This document shows positions 1-8,273 of a DNA stretch of 64,000 nucleotides, piece by piece. The stretch covers positions 10,395 to 74,394 of the forward strand of contig JBMOOJ010000105.1 in NCBI GenBank assembly GCA_049323835.1, written 5' to 3'. Made by a program: the position numbers and the translations under genes. Numbering within the stretch: position 1 is the stretch's first letter; each line of letters starts with the position of its first letter. Source of the stretch: SG-bin9 sp049323835. Its GTDB lineage: Bacteria; Pseudomonadota; Alphaproteobacteria; Rhizobiales; Xanthobacteraceae. The notes below the pieces were generated by a model. That model had not been told where the DNA came from, searched no databases, and worked only from the letters and a program-made list of their open reading frames with translations.

Positions 1-818
1 AAGATTCCGCATTCGCCGCTCTGGAAGCGCGGTTCGGCCGTGGTCGCGCGGCCGCTGTAATCGTAGACTTTCGTCTTCTGCCATTCAGCCAGCTGGGTGA
101 TGTGCCGTACCACGAGCGGGTTGTTGATCGTCAGCTCCGCACCGAGCCCCGCCATGCCGTTCGATTTGGTCGCAACGGGAAGATTGTGGAGCGCGGAGAA
201 ATTCTCGATGTTGACCCACGATGGCCAATGCGTGGTGAAACCGCACGCCATGCCGTTGGCGCGCAGCCGCTGCGCGGCGCCGCCAAGTTCGGGCCATGTT
301 TTCGGCGGTGTCTCGGGATCGAGGCCGGCGGCGCGAAACTGATCCTTGTTATAATAGAGAATCGGCGTCGAGGCGTTAAACGGGAACGACAGCATGTTAC
401 CGGCGGAGTCGGTGTAGTAGCCGGTGACCGCAGGCAGATAGTTGCTCGGGTAGAACTGCTCCGACTGATCGCGCATCAGCTCATAGACCGGATAAGTCGC
501 GCCCTTCGCCGCCATCATGGTCGCCGTCGCGATTTCGTTGACCTGCACGATCGCCGGCTGGCCGCGCGAGCGGAATGCGAAGATCGCCGCCGTCACCGTT
601 TCGGTGTAGCTGCCCTTGTGAACAGGAACGACGCGAAACTCGGATTGGGTCGCATTGAAATCGGTGGCGAGCTTTTCGAGCTGCTTGCCGAGCTCGCCGG
701 TCATGGCGTGCCACCAGACGACCTCGGTCACAGCCAGCGCCGGAGAGGCGGCGGCGAGCACGAGCCCGCCCACGGCGAGAGACAAGACCTTGCTGCGCAC
801 CGCTGAGACGCAAGACAT
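1..818 (-). CDS. ugpB: sn-glycerol-3-phosphate ABC transporter periplasmic binding protein (partial)
   Basis: Periplasmic binding subunit of an ABC importer for glycerol-3-phosphate or its diesters. The frame is open to the left edge, so the C-terminus is missing. From the chosen start the protein begins with a Sec signal peptide ending in SPALA, followed by VTEVVWWHAM, GELGKQLEKL, QVNEIATATMMAAKG and FNASTPILYYNKD, which follow UgpB family sequence closely. The start is uncertain. In-frame ATGs also lie at 833, 839, 848, 893 and 938 with no stop between, and the 938 ATG has a loosely spaced GAGG upstream; only the 818 start puts a normal-length signal peptide at the N-terminus. The permease and ATPase genes would lie outside the window. 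The gene is divergent from the DctP-like signalling operon. Confidence 0.88.
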   Translation of the reverse strand, partial: MSCVSAVRSKVLSLAVGGLVLAAASPALAVTEVVWWHAMTGELGKQLEKLATDFNATQSEFRVVPVHKGSYTETVTAAIFAFRSRGQPAIVQVNEIATATMMAAKGATYPVYELMRDQSEQFYPSNYLPAVTGYYTDSAGNMLSFPFNASTPILYYNKDQFRAAGLDPETPPKTWPELGGAAQRLRANGMACGFTTHWPSWVNIENFSALHNLPVATKSNGMAGLGAELTINNPLVVRHITQLAEWQKTKVYDYSGRATTAEPRFQSGECGI

Positions 819-980
819 GATTGTGAAAGGCATGCGCATGAAAGGCATATGAATGAAAAGCGTATAGATGGAAGGCATGTGGTCCGGCTGCATTTTCTCG
901 CCGACCCGGTACCACTCGGGCGCGAAATGCTTTAGCATTGGAGGACAATTCCTCAGGGATTTCAGCATCACCATAAGGGG

Positions 981-1985
981 ATGAGGTTGCGTCTGTCCAG
1001 CCGAGCCGCTGCCCTGCGCTTCGCCGCAGCTTTGCTGCTGTGCGTCGCCGCCTGCAAGGCGCCAGCTTCTTCGCAGGCGCGGGAGTTCCGCGTCGCCGAT
1101 ACGCAGACCGAGGACTATCCGACCGTCGAGACGCTGCGTTTCATGGGACGTCTCGTCGCAGAGCGAACCGGCGGACGGCACCAGCTGCGCGTATTTCACT
1201 CCAATCAGCTGGGTGAGGAGAAGGAAACGCTGGAGCAGACGCGCGCGGGCGCAGTCGACCTCAACCGCACCAACGCCGCGCTTGCCGGCAATTACGCTCC
1301 GGCCATCAACGTGCTGGCGATGCCGTTCCTGTTCCGCTCGATCGAGCATCTGCGCGCCGTGCTCGATGGCCCGATCGGCGAGGAGATTCTGAAGAGCTTC
1401 GAACCGACGGGACTTGTCGGGCTCGCGTTCTATGAAGCCGGCGCGCGCTCGCTCTACAACGGGGTGCGGCCGGTTCGCACGCTGGCCGACATGAAGGGCC
1501 TGCGCATCCGCGTGCAGCAATCCGACCTGATGATCCAGATGGTGAAGGCGCTCGGCGCCGAACCGGTTGCGCTGCCTTACGGGCAGGTGCTAACCGCGCT
1601 GTCGACCCGATTGCTGGACGGCGCGGAAAACAACTGGCCGTCCTATGTGACGACCGATCATTTCAGACAAGCAACGTACTACACGCTGACCGAACATACG
1701 ATGACGCCGGAAGTGCTGGTGATGTCGCGCAAGGCCTGGGAAAGCCTGACGCCGGCCGATCAGGCGATCTTTCGCGCCGCCGCACAGGAATCGAAACTGT
1801 TCATGCGCAAGAAGTGGCAGGAGCTCGAAGACCGCTCGCGCCAGCAGGCGCAGAACGCCGGTGTGTTCGTCATCGACGGCATTGACCGCAAGGCTTTTGA
1901 AGCGGCGATGGCGGGCATCTACGCCAAGACGCAGGCCGACCCCGCAATGGCCGCCCTGATCGAGCGGATTCGCAAGGTGCCCTGA
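981..1985 (+). CDS. DctP-type solute-binding lipoprotein, probable sensor accessory
   Basis: A 334-residue TRAP-transporter (DctP family) solute-binding protein. The N-terminus is a lipoprotein signal with lipobox V-A-A-C and the lipidated Cys at about residue 25, so it should be membrane-tethered in the periplasm rather than free. Family motifs include the conserved LRIRVQ segment near residue 175, whose second Arg normally binds the substrate carboxylate, and the AEPVALPYGQV region. There are no DctQ or DctM membrane genes beside it. Instead the stop codon is one base from the GTG start of a histidine kinase, which suggests the protein presents its ligand to the kinase. The substrate is unknown, probably an organic acid. 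Fold assignment is firm; the sensor role is inferred from context. Confidence 0.88.
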   Translation: MRLRLSSRAAALRFAAALLLCVAACKAPASSQAREFRVADTQTEDYPTVETLRFMGRLVAERTGGRHQLRVFHSNQLGEEKETLEQTRAGAVDLNRTNAALAGNYAPAINVLAMPFLFRSIEHLRAVLDGPIGEEILKSFEPTGLVGLAFYEAGARSLYNGVRPVRTLADMKGLRIRVQQSDLMIQMVKALGAEPVALPYGQVLTALSTRLLDGAENNWPSYVTTDHFRQATYYTLTEHTMTPEVLVMSRKAWESLTPADQAIFRAAAQESKLFMRKKWQELEDRSRQQAQNAGVFVIDGIDRKAFEAAMAGIYAKTQADPAMAALIERIRKVP

Positions 1986-1986
1986 C

Positions 1987-4077
1987 GTGACCGACAGCAG
2001 CGCACCGCAGCTTCCATCAAGCGCCGCCGACGCCGACCAGAACGGCAGCCTGCGCCAGCGTATCGTGCGCCTCGTGCGCGCCGTGCCGATCCGCTGGCGC
2101 ATTCTCTCGATTGCGGCCATGAACTCGGCGGTGGTGGTCGCGCTGGCCGTGATCATCTTCTCCGGTGCGAAGGTGCTCGACTCCGCATGGGACGACGTGC
2201 GGCAGGTCCGCGACTCCGACCGCATCCTGGCGCTGCTCGAAAGCGAAACCAGCCGCCTGCACAATCTCATTCATCGCTACATCAACCAGCCGAGCCCCGA
2301 ACTGTTCGCGGAGATCCTGCTGCTGCGCGAGGCGGTGCTCGGCACGTTGACCAATCGTGCCGCTACCGATCCGATGCTCGCCGGTTCGGTCGCCGAGCTG
2401 GAAAAAGTCACCGAGCGTTTCCTCGAGGGCTTCGGCGAATTGCGGACCGTGCAAGCAAGGATCGCACGCACCTATGAAGAGCAGGTCCTGACCCCCGCGC
2501 GCGAAATGGCCGGCCTCTACTCGATCATCGAAGGCGCCACCGGCCGCCGCGAAGCCCTGATCTGGCCGGCGCTCGGCAAGTCGCGCGAAGCTTTCACGGC
2601 CATGCTGGTCGCCGCCAACGCCTACTATCTGTCGCTGGCGACGACGTCCGCGGACGAAGCCAAGCGCACCACCGATACGATCGAACGAACGATTCCGGTG
2701 ATGAACGATCTCGCCGAGAACGATTTGCAGCGCAATGCGCTGGCGCGGCTGAAAGAGCGCGTCGCCTCGCTACGCGACGGGCTTGCCCAGCTCGCCGAGC
2801 AGTTCGCGACCCGCAACGACCTCTTGCGCAACTCGATCGACGCGAGCCAGGCCGCGACCATCGCCACCATCGACCAGCTCTCGAGCCAGATGCGCCAGCG
2901 CGAGCAGATCGCGCAGACGGTGTTTGACCGCACGCTGAAGAACATCTCCAGCCGGATGCTCTGGATCTCCGGCTTCTTTCTGGCGCTGATCATCACCGCG
3001 TCGGTCGTCATTGCGCTATCGATTCGCCTGCCGCTGCATCAGCTGATGAACGCGATGCGCGCCATCACGCAGGGCGACTATCGCCGCCGGCCGCTCGGCA
3101 CCAGCGCCAAGGACGAGGTCGGGGCGATGGCGCGCGCCGTCGAAATTTTCCGTGAGAACGCGATCGCCAAGCAGAACGCGGAAGCCGACCTGCGCGCCGC
3201 CAAGGACAACGCCGAACGTGCGCTCGCCGAACTCAGCGCCGCACAGCAGAACCTGATCGATGCGGAGCGCCTGGCGGCGCTCGGCGGTCTCGTCGCCGGC
3301 GTCGCCCACGAGGTCAACAATCCGATCGGCATATCGCTGACGGTGGCGTCGAGCTTCGCCCGCCGCAGCGACACGTTCGAGAATGAGCTGAAGAGCAACA
3401 CCCCGCTGCGCCGCTCGCAACTCGAGGAGTTTGTGCAGACCTGTCGCGACGCGGCGCAACAACTGGTTGCGAACCTGCATCGCGCTGCCGACCTCATTCA
3501 GTCGTTCAAGCAGGTGGCCGTTGATCGTTCGCATGCCGAACGCCGCGAGTTCGACCTGCGGGAAGCCACCGATCAGATCGTCGCCAGCGTGCGCCCCGTG
3601 CTGCGCAAAACGCCGGTGAATGTCGTGATCGACGTGCCCGAAGGACTTATCATCGACAGCTACCCCGGCGCATACGGCCAGATTCTGACCAACCTCATCC
3701 TGAATGCGTCCAATCATGCTTTCCAGGAGGGCGCGTCGGGGACGGTCAGCATCGTCGCCCGGCCCCGCGGAGCCGAGGAGATCGAAATCACCTTCTCGGA
3801 CGACGGGGCGGGCATGACGCCCGATATTCAGCGCAAGGCCTTTGACCCCTTCTTTACCACCCGGCGCAATATGGGCGGCACCGGCCTCGGCCTGCACATA
3901 GTCTACAGCCTCGTCACCCAGCAGCTGGGCGGGCGATTGGTGTTGGAGTCGAAGCCCGGACAGGGTACGACATTCCGTATCATCATGCCTCGCGCCGCCC
4001 GCACGCCGGCGAACGCGATCGAAAGCGAGAGTTCCGGGAACACCCCATGGCCGACCAGGAAGATATCCTCCACCTGA
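1987..4077 (+). CDS. Membrane sensor histidine kinase (HAMP, HisKA, HATPase)
   Basis: A 696-residue inner-membrane sensor kinase starting with GTG. One transmembrane helix lies at about 38-60, followed by a helical periplasmic domain of about 260 residues, a second helix at about 324-345 and a HAMP linker. The phosphoacceptor helix has AHEVNNP with His at about 441. The ATPase domain shows NLILNASNHAF, DDGAGM, a DPFFTT box and GGTGLGLHIV. It carries no receiver domain, so phosphate must pass to the downstream proteins. The large periplasmic domain and the upstream binding lipoprotein suggest protein-mediated ligand sensing. The kinase core closely resembles that of the kinase at 26547-28505. 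The last 31 bases overlap the next gene, consistent with translational coupling. Confidence 0.93.
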   Translation: MTDSSAPQLPSSAADADQNGSLRQRIVRLVRAVPIRWRILSIAAMNSAVVVALAVIIFSGAKVLDSAWDDVRQVRDSDRILALLESETSRLHNLIHRYINQPSPELFAEILLLREAVLGTLTNRAATDPMLAGSVAELEKVTERFLEGFGELRTVQARIARTYEEQVLTPAREMAGLYSIIEGATGRREALIWPALGKSREAFTAMLVAANAYYLSLATTSADEAKRTTDTIERTIPVMNDLAENDLQRNALARLKERVASLRDGLAQLAEQFATRNDLLRNSIDASQAATIATIDQLSSQMRQREQIAQTVFDRTLKNISSRMLWISGFFLALIITASVVIALSIRLPLHQLMNAMRAITQGDYRRRPLGTSAKDEVGAMARAVEIFRENAIAKQNAEADLRAAKDNAERALAELSAAQQNLIDAERLAALGGLVAGVAHEVNNPIGISLTVASSFARRSDTFENELKSNTPLRRSQLEEFVQTCRDAAQQLVANLHRAADLIQSFKQVAVDRSHAERREFDLREATDQIVASVRPVLRKTPVNVVIDVPEGLIIDSYPGAYGQILTNLILNASNHAFQEGASGTVSIVARPRGAEEIEITFSDDGAGMTPDIQRKAFDPFFTTRRNMGGTGLGLHIVYSLVTQQLGGRLVLESKPGQGTTFRIIMPRAARTPANAIESESSGNTPWPTRKISST

Positions 4078-5789
4078 TCGACGACACCGGACCCGAGCCG
4101 CAGAAGGCATCGGGCCGGAAGTGGAAGGTTGCCGTCATCGATGACGATCATGCGGTGCATGAGGGCACGCGCTTCGCGCTCAGCGACTACAGCCTGAACG
4201 GCCAGTCGCTGGAGATCCTGTCGGCTTATTCCGCTGCCGAAGGGCGCGAGCTGATGCGCAAGCATCCGGATATCGCCGCGGTTCTGCTCGACGTGATCAT
4301 GGAGACCGATTCGGCGGGCCTCGAACTGGTGCAGTTTATCCGCAACGAGATCAAGAACGAGACCGTCCGCATCATCTTGCGCACCGGCCAGCCGGGTCAG
4401 GCGCCGGAGCGGCGCGTCATCGTCGACTACGACATCAACGACTACAAGGCGAAGACCGAGCTCACCGCCGACAAGCTGTTCACCTCGCTGACCGCCTCGC
4501 TGCGCAGCTATCAGCAGCTCGAGCGCATGGTGCAGACGCGCCGCGGCCTCGAAATCATCATCGATGCCGCTTCGACCCTGTACGATTTCAAGTCGATGCA
4601 GCGACTCGCCGAAGGCGTGCTGACCCAGATCGCCTCGCTGCTCAATGTCGATTGCGCCGGCATCCTCGTGCTGCGCGACGGCGGCGAGGTCGGCGACAAG
4701 TTCTCGGTGCTGGCGGGAAGCGGCTGCTACAGCAAGTTCATCGGCAGCGTCGGACCGGAAGCGCTCGACACCGATCTGCGCTCGATGGTGAAAGCGGCGT
4801 TCCAGCGCCGCAAGCACGAGTTCCACGATCAGCGCTCGGTGCTCTACATCCGCACCGGCAGCGGCCGCGAGGTGGTGGTGCTGCTGGAGGCCGCGCGCGA
4901 ACTGTCCGAGACCGACAAGTCGCTGGTCGAGATTTTCGGCAGCCGCCTCTCGATCGCGTTCGACAACGTCATCCTCTACCAGCAGCTCCAGGACGCCAAC
5001 ACCCAGCTCGAGGACCGCGTGATGGAGCGCACCCGCGCGCTGACCTCGGCCAACCGGCGCCTGTCGGCGCAATGGCTGCGGCTCCAGCGCGCCAATGCCT
5101 TCAAGAACGAGGTGCTCGGCACCGTTGCGCACGATCTGAAGAACCCGCTCGGCGTCATTCTCGGCCGCACCGAAATGCTGAGCGAACTGATCGGCGCCGG
5201 CTCGCCGAAGGAAAACGTGCTCGGCCAGGTCGCACATATCCGCGACGCCACCACGCGGCTGACCTCGATGGTCGATCACCTGATCTCCGACGCCATGGCG
5301 GATGCTTTCGACATCACCATCCGCCGCGAGCCGGTGGATGTGGCCGCGCTGGTCAGCGACGTCGTCGAAGGCAACCAGCCGTCCGCGATCAACAAGCAGC
5401 AGGCGATGAGCGTCTCGGCGCCGGATGCGCTGAACACCATGTGCGACGCCGACCGCATGCGCGAGGCGATCGACAACCTGATCAGCAACGCCATCAAGTA
5501 CAGCCCGGTCGGCGGCAAGATCGCCGTGCTGGTGTCGCAGCAGGACGGCAGCGCCGTCATCCGCGTCACCGATGAAGGCGCGGGCCTCTCGCCGGAGGAT
5601 CTCGGCCGCCTGTTCGGGCGCTTCCAGCGGCTGTCGGCCAAGCCGACCGGCGGTGAAAGCTCGACCGGCCTCGGCCTGTCGATCGTCAAACGCATTGTCG
5701 ACATGCACGGCGGCGCGGTCACCGCCGCCAGCCCCGGCCCCGGTGCGGGCTCGACCTTCACCATCACCCTGCCGATTGCAGCGAGCTGA
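4047..5789 (+). CDS. Receiver-DUF3369-histidine kinase hybrid
   Basis: A 580-residue cytoplasmic signalling protein with an unusual domain order. An N-terminal receiver (about 27-150) has IDDD and a likely phosphoacceptor Asp82 in LLDVIMETDSAG. A DUF3369-like GAF-related region (about 165-320) follows, then a coiled segment, HisKA with AHDLKNP (His at about 362) and an ATPase domain with NLISNAIKYSP, DEGAGLSPED and STGLGLSIVKR. No transmembrane segment is seen. It probably receives phosphate from the upstream kinase at its receiver, which modulates its own kinase activity toward the next gene's regulator. It overlaps the upstream gene by 31 bases and is followed one base later by that regulator. 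Confidence 0.92.
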   Translation: MADQEDILHLIDDTGPEPQKASGRKWKVAVIDDDHAVHEGTRFALSDYSLNGQSLEILSAYSAAEGRELMRKHPDIAAVLLDVIMETDSAGLELVQFIRNEIKNETVRIILRTGQPGQAPERRVIVDYDINDYKAKTELTADKLFTSLTASLRSYQQLERMVQTRRGLEIIIDAASTLYDFKSMQRLAEGVLTQIASLLNVDCAGILVLRDGGEVGDKFSVLAGSGCYSKFIGSVGPEALDTDLRSMVKAAFQRRKHEFHDQRSVLYIRTGSGREVVVLLEAARELSETDKSLVEIFGSRLSIAFDNVILYQQLQDANTQLEDRVMERTRALTSANRRLSAQWLRLQRANAFKNEVLGTVAHDLKNPLGVILGRTEMLSELIGAGSPKENVLGQVAHIRDATTRLTSMVDHLISDAMADAFDITIRREPVDVAALVSDVVEGNQPSAINKQQAMSVSAPDALNTMCDADRMREAIDNLISNAIKYSPVGGKIAVLVSQQDGSAVIRVTDEGAGLSPEDLGRLFGRFQRLSAKPTGGESSTGLGLSIVKRIVDMHGGAVTAASPGPGAGSTFTITLPIAAS

Positions 5790-5790
5790 C

Positions 5791-6528
5791 ATGAGCCAGA
5801 GTCCGCATATTATCGTCGTCGACGATGAGGCCCCCGCCCGCGAGATGGTCGGCGACTACCTCAAGATGCACGGCTTCAACGTCACCCTGTGCGACGGCGG
5901 CCAGAGCCTGCGCTGCGAGACCGAAATCGCCATGCCGGATCTCGTGGTGCTTGATCTCAACATGCCCGAGGAAGACGGCCTTTCGATCATCCGCGACCTG
6001 AAGAGCCGCAGCAACGTGCCGGTGATCATGCTCACCGCGACCGCAAGCCCGATCGACCGCGTCGTCGGCCTCGAACTCGGCGCCGACGACTACATCGCCA
6101 AGCCCTGCGAATTGCGCGAACTGATGGCGCGCATCCGCTCGGTGCTGCGCCGGGCGACGCCGGCGCCGGCCGCTGCTGCCGCCGATGCGAAGGCCGCTGC
6201 AGGGAAGGAGCAGCTTGTCCGCTTTGGAACCAAGTGGCTCGATCTCAACGCACAGGCCTTGCGCGACGACGAGGGCAACGAGCATCCGCTCACCGCATCC
6301 GAGTTCGGATTGCTGAAGGTGTTTGCGGCCAACCCGAAGCGGGTGCTGTCGCGCGAGCGGCTGCTTGAACTGGCGAACGCACGCGACGCGGAGGCATTCG
6401 ACCGCGCGGTCGACCTGCGCATCATGCGGATTCGCCGCAAGATCGAGCCAGACCCCACCAAACCCGCCGTGATCCGGACGGTTCGCGGCGGCGGCTATCT
6501 TTTCTCGCCCACCGGCGAGAAGGCCTGA
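5791..6528 (+). CDS. OmpR/PhoB-family response regulator
   Basis: A 245-residue DNA-binding response regulator. The receiver (about 4-118) has VVDDE, phosphoacceptor Asp55 in LDLNMPEEDG and the conserved Lys in IAKPCELREL. A spacer rich in alanine (about 125-145) precedes a winged-helix Trans_reg_C domain with LTASEFGLLKVF and VIRTVRGGGYLF. The frame is open well upstream, but the ATG at 5791 fits the domain start and follows the upstream stop by one base. It is the likely output of the preceding kinase cascade. Target genes are not evident; the operon itself or the divergent ugpB are candidates only by proximity. Confidence 0.93.
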   Translation: MSQSPHIIVVDDEAPAREMVGDYLKMHGFNVTLCDGGQSLRCETEIAMPDLVVLDLNMPEEDGLSIIRDLKSRSNVPVIMLTATASPIDRVVGLELGADDYIAKPCELRELMARIRSVLRRATPAPAAAAADAKAAAGKEQLVRFGTKWLDLNAQALRDDEGNEHPLTASEFGLLKVFAANPKRVLSRERLLELANARDAEAFDRAVDLRIMRIRRKIEPDPTKPAVIRTVRGGGYLFSPTGEKA

Positions 6529-6577
6529 GGCGCGACGGCCGCCAGCCCCGTTGGAATCATTGAGCTTTTCGCCCTAA

Positions 6578-6606
6578 TGTGTCGTCGCCCGCGCGGCGAC
6601 GACACA
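6578..6606 (+). terminator. Hairpin after the signalling operon
   Basis: A perfect 12-bp inverted repeat (TGTGTCGTCGCC and its complement) with a 5-base CGCGC loop follows the response regulator. There is no T-run on either side, so a factor-independent terminator is not clear. It may instead be a 3'-end processing or Rho-assisted structure. Confidence 0.45.
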
Positions 6607-6737
6607 ATTCGAGGGTGTCACGAAACCATTTTCCGCTTTTTGCGACGACATCCTGAAACGGACCGCCTCTAACACTCTCCTCGCAATGACGCGCGTCCAT
6701 GTGGGCTCCCATGTGACGCGCATGTGGGAGAAGTGAC

Positions 6738-7349
6738 ATGCAGACCAATTTCGCCATGACCAACGCCGCTCAGCAGGGTGTGCTCGCTGCGCAGGCTGTC
6801 TCGGATGAAATGCTGCTGCAGAGCATTGCGGATGGTGAGCGCCCGGCGATGCACGTGTTCTACGCCCGGCACAACGTCCGCGTTTACCGTTTCATCCTGC
6901 GCACCGTGCGCGACCAGTCGGTGGCCGAAGATCTCGTCAGCCAGGTTTTCCTCGATGTGTGGCGCACCGCAGGCCAGTTCGAAGGCCGCTCGCAGGTCTC
7001 GACCTGGCTGCTGTCGATCGCCCGCTTCAAGGCGCTGTCGGCGCTGCGTCAGCGCCGCTTCGAGGACATCGACCAGAACGACGTCCTCGAAATTGCCGAC
7101 GACTCCGAGAATCCGGAAGCGAAGCTCGATCGCACCAAGACTGGCGAACTGCTCCGCTCCTGCATCGCCCGCCTCTCGCCGGCGCATCGCGAAATCATCG
7201 ATCTTGTCTACTACCACGAGAAGTCGGTGGAAGAGGCTGGCGAGATCATCGGCATTCCGCAGGCGACCGTGAAGACCCGCATGTTCTATGCCCGCAAGCA
7301 ACTGGCCGACCTGCTGAAGGGCTGCGGCGTCGACCGCATGGCAGCGTAA
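6738..7349 (+). CDS. ECF-type RNA polymerase sigma factor
   Basis: A 203-residue group IV sigma factor. Region 2 (about 42-110) includes FYARHNVRVYRF, AEDLVSQVFLDVW and STWLLSIARFKAL. Region 4 (about 145-195) includes LSPAHREIIDLVYYHEKS and the recognition segment IPQATVKTRMFYARKQL. A GGGAGAAG ribosome site sits just before the ATG. No anti-sigma gene follows, unlike most ECF operons. The next genes are a CcdA/thioredoxin pair and a cytochrome bd operon, so a redox or envelope regulon is possible but unproven. The N-terminal 20 residues precede the conserved core. Confidence 0.92.
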   Translation: MQTNFAMTNAAQQGVLAAQAVSDEMLLQSIADGERPAMHVFYARHNVRVYRFILRTVRDQSVAEDLVSQVFLDVWRTAGQFEGRSQVSTWLLSIARFKALSALRQRRFEDIDQNDVLEIADDSENPEAKLDRTKTGELLRSCIARLSPAHREIIDLVYYHEKSVEEAGEIIGIPQATVKTRMFYARKQLADLLKGCGVDRMAA

Positions 7350-7395
7350 CGCTTCGCATTTTTCCCCTGGCCTGCCCCCATCAGGCCACTCTGAC

Positions 7396-7426
7396 TGGCC
7401 CGGATCGCCCCCCACGATCCGGGCCA
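7396..7426 (+). terminator. Hairpin downstream of the ECF sigma gene
   Basis: A perfect 12-bp stem (TGGCCCGGATCG with its complement) and a 7-base C-rich loop lie about 50 bases after the sigma factor stop. No U-tract follows, so it may work as a Rho-assisted or weak terminator. The rest of the gap up to 7560 shows no convincing coding sequence. Confidence 0.5.
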
Positions 7427-7560
7427 CGTCGCGTTTGCAGGTCGCGTTAGGTCCGTTGACCGGATACCTCACAGACACGTGACGCGCGCGTTGTAACAGC
7501 AACGTTTCCCGTCCGAAGACCCGATCGACGCTGCTCGCAGCGCATTCGATCAAGGCTCCG

Positions 7561-8253
7561 ATGCTGAACGCATTCTTCGCCCTGCTGGCCGGTGTAGTGA
7601 CTATCGCCGCACCCTGCACCCTGCCCGTCCTGCCGATCCTGCTCGGGTCGTCGCTCGGCCGCGCGTCGACGACGCGCCCGGCGTTCATCGCGCTCGGATT
7701 CGTGACGTCGTTCACTGCGGCGGCATTGCTGCTGAGTGCGCTGACCCGCACCTTCCACTTCGATCCGGCCCATCTGCGGGATGCGGCCATCGTGCTGCTG
7801 ATCGGCTTCGGCGCGCTGATGATCTGGCCGGCGCCGTTCGAGCGCATGACGGCCGCGCTCAACGGCATCGCCGGCCGCACCGCGCCGTCCGATCGCGCAG
7901 GCAACCTCGGCGGCTTCGTGCTCGGCACCACGCTCGGCCTTGTCTGGACGCCGTGCGCCGGCCCGGTGCTCGGCTCGATCCTGACGCTGATCGCCACATC
8001 GCCGGACAAGAACGAAGCGAGCCTGCTGCTGTTGGTCTACGCCGTCGGCGCAGCGCTGCCGATGCTGGCGATCGCCTATGGCGGACAGGCGGTCACCGCG
8101 CGCGTGCGCAGCCTCGCCCGTATCACGCCTCGCTTGCAACAGGGCTTCGGCGTTGCCGTGATCGCGTTCGCGGTCGCCATGTTCTTCCAGTACGACGCGC
8201 TCGCCGTCGCCTGGCTCACCCGGTTCTACCCCAACGGCCAGACGGGCCTCTGA
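7561..8253 (+). CDS. CcdA/DsbD-family thiol-disulfide membrane protein
   Basis: A 230-residue, largely hydrophobic protein with about six membrane helices, matching the CcdA/DsbD transmembrane family. Two conserved Cys-Pro sites are visible: APCTLPVLP near residue 18 and TPCAGPVLG near residue 125. The two cysteines should relay electrons across the inner membrane from cytoplasmic thioredoxin to a periplasmic thiol partner. The next gene, 20 bases downstream, encodes that likely partner. Together they resemble a split DipZ. The neighbouring cytochrome bd operon suggests a role in cytochrome or oxidase maturation or periplasmic redox balance, which is inference. Confidence 0.88.
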   Translation: MLNAFFALLAGVVTIAAPCTLPVLPILLGSSLGRASTTRPAFIALGFVTSFTAAALLLSALTRTFHFDPAHLRDAAIVLLIGFGALMIWPAPFERMTAALNGIAGRTAPSDRAGNLGGFVLGTTLGLVWTPCAGPVLGSILTLIATSPDKNEASLLLLVYAVGAALPMLAIAYGGQAVTARVRSLARITPRLQQGFGVAVIAFAVAMFFQYDALAVAWLTRFYPNGQTGL

Positions 8254-8273
8254 TCCGTCACCAGGAGATCGTC

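Noticed and set aside
481..948. 155-codon minus-strand frame with HAFHLYAFHSYAFH-like repeats
   Set aside because: It is out of frame with ugpB, which has a clear family match over the same bases. The repeats come from the ATGCCTTTC units.
3903..5792. 629-codon frame antisense to the receiver-kinase gene
   Set aside because: Arg/Ala/His/Asp-rich shadow typical of GC-rich DNA; the plus-strand genes have all kinase motifs.
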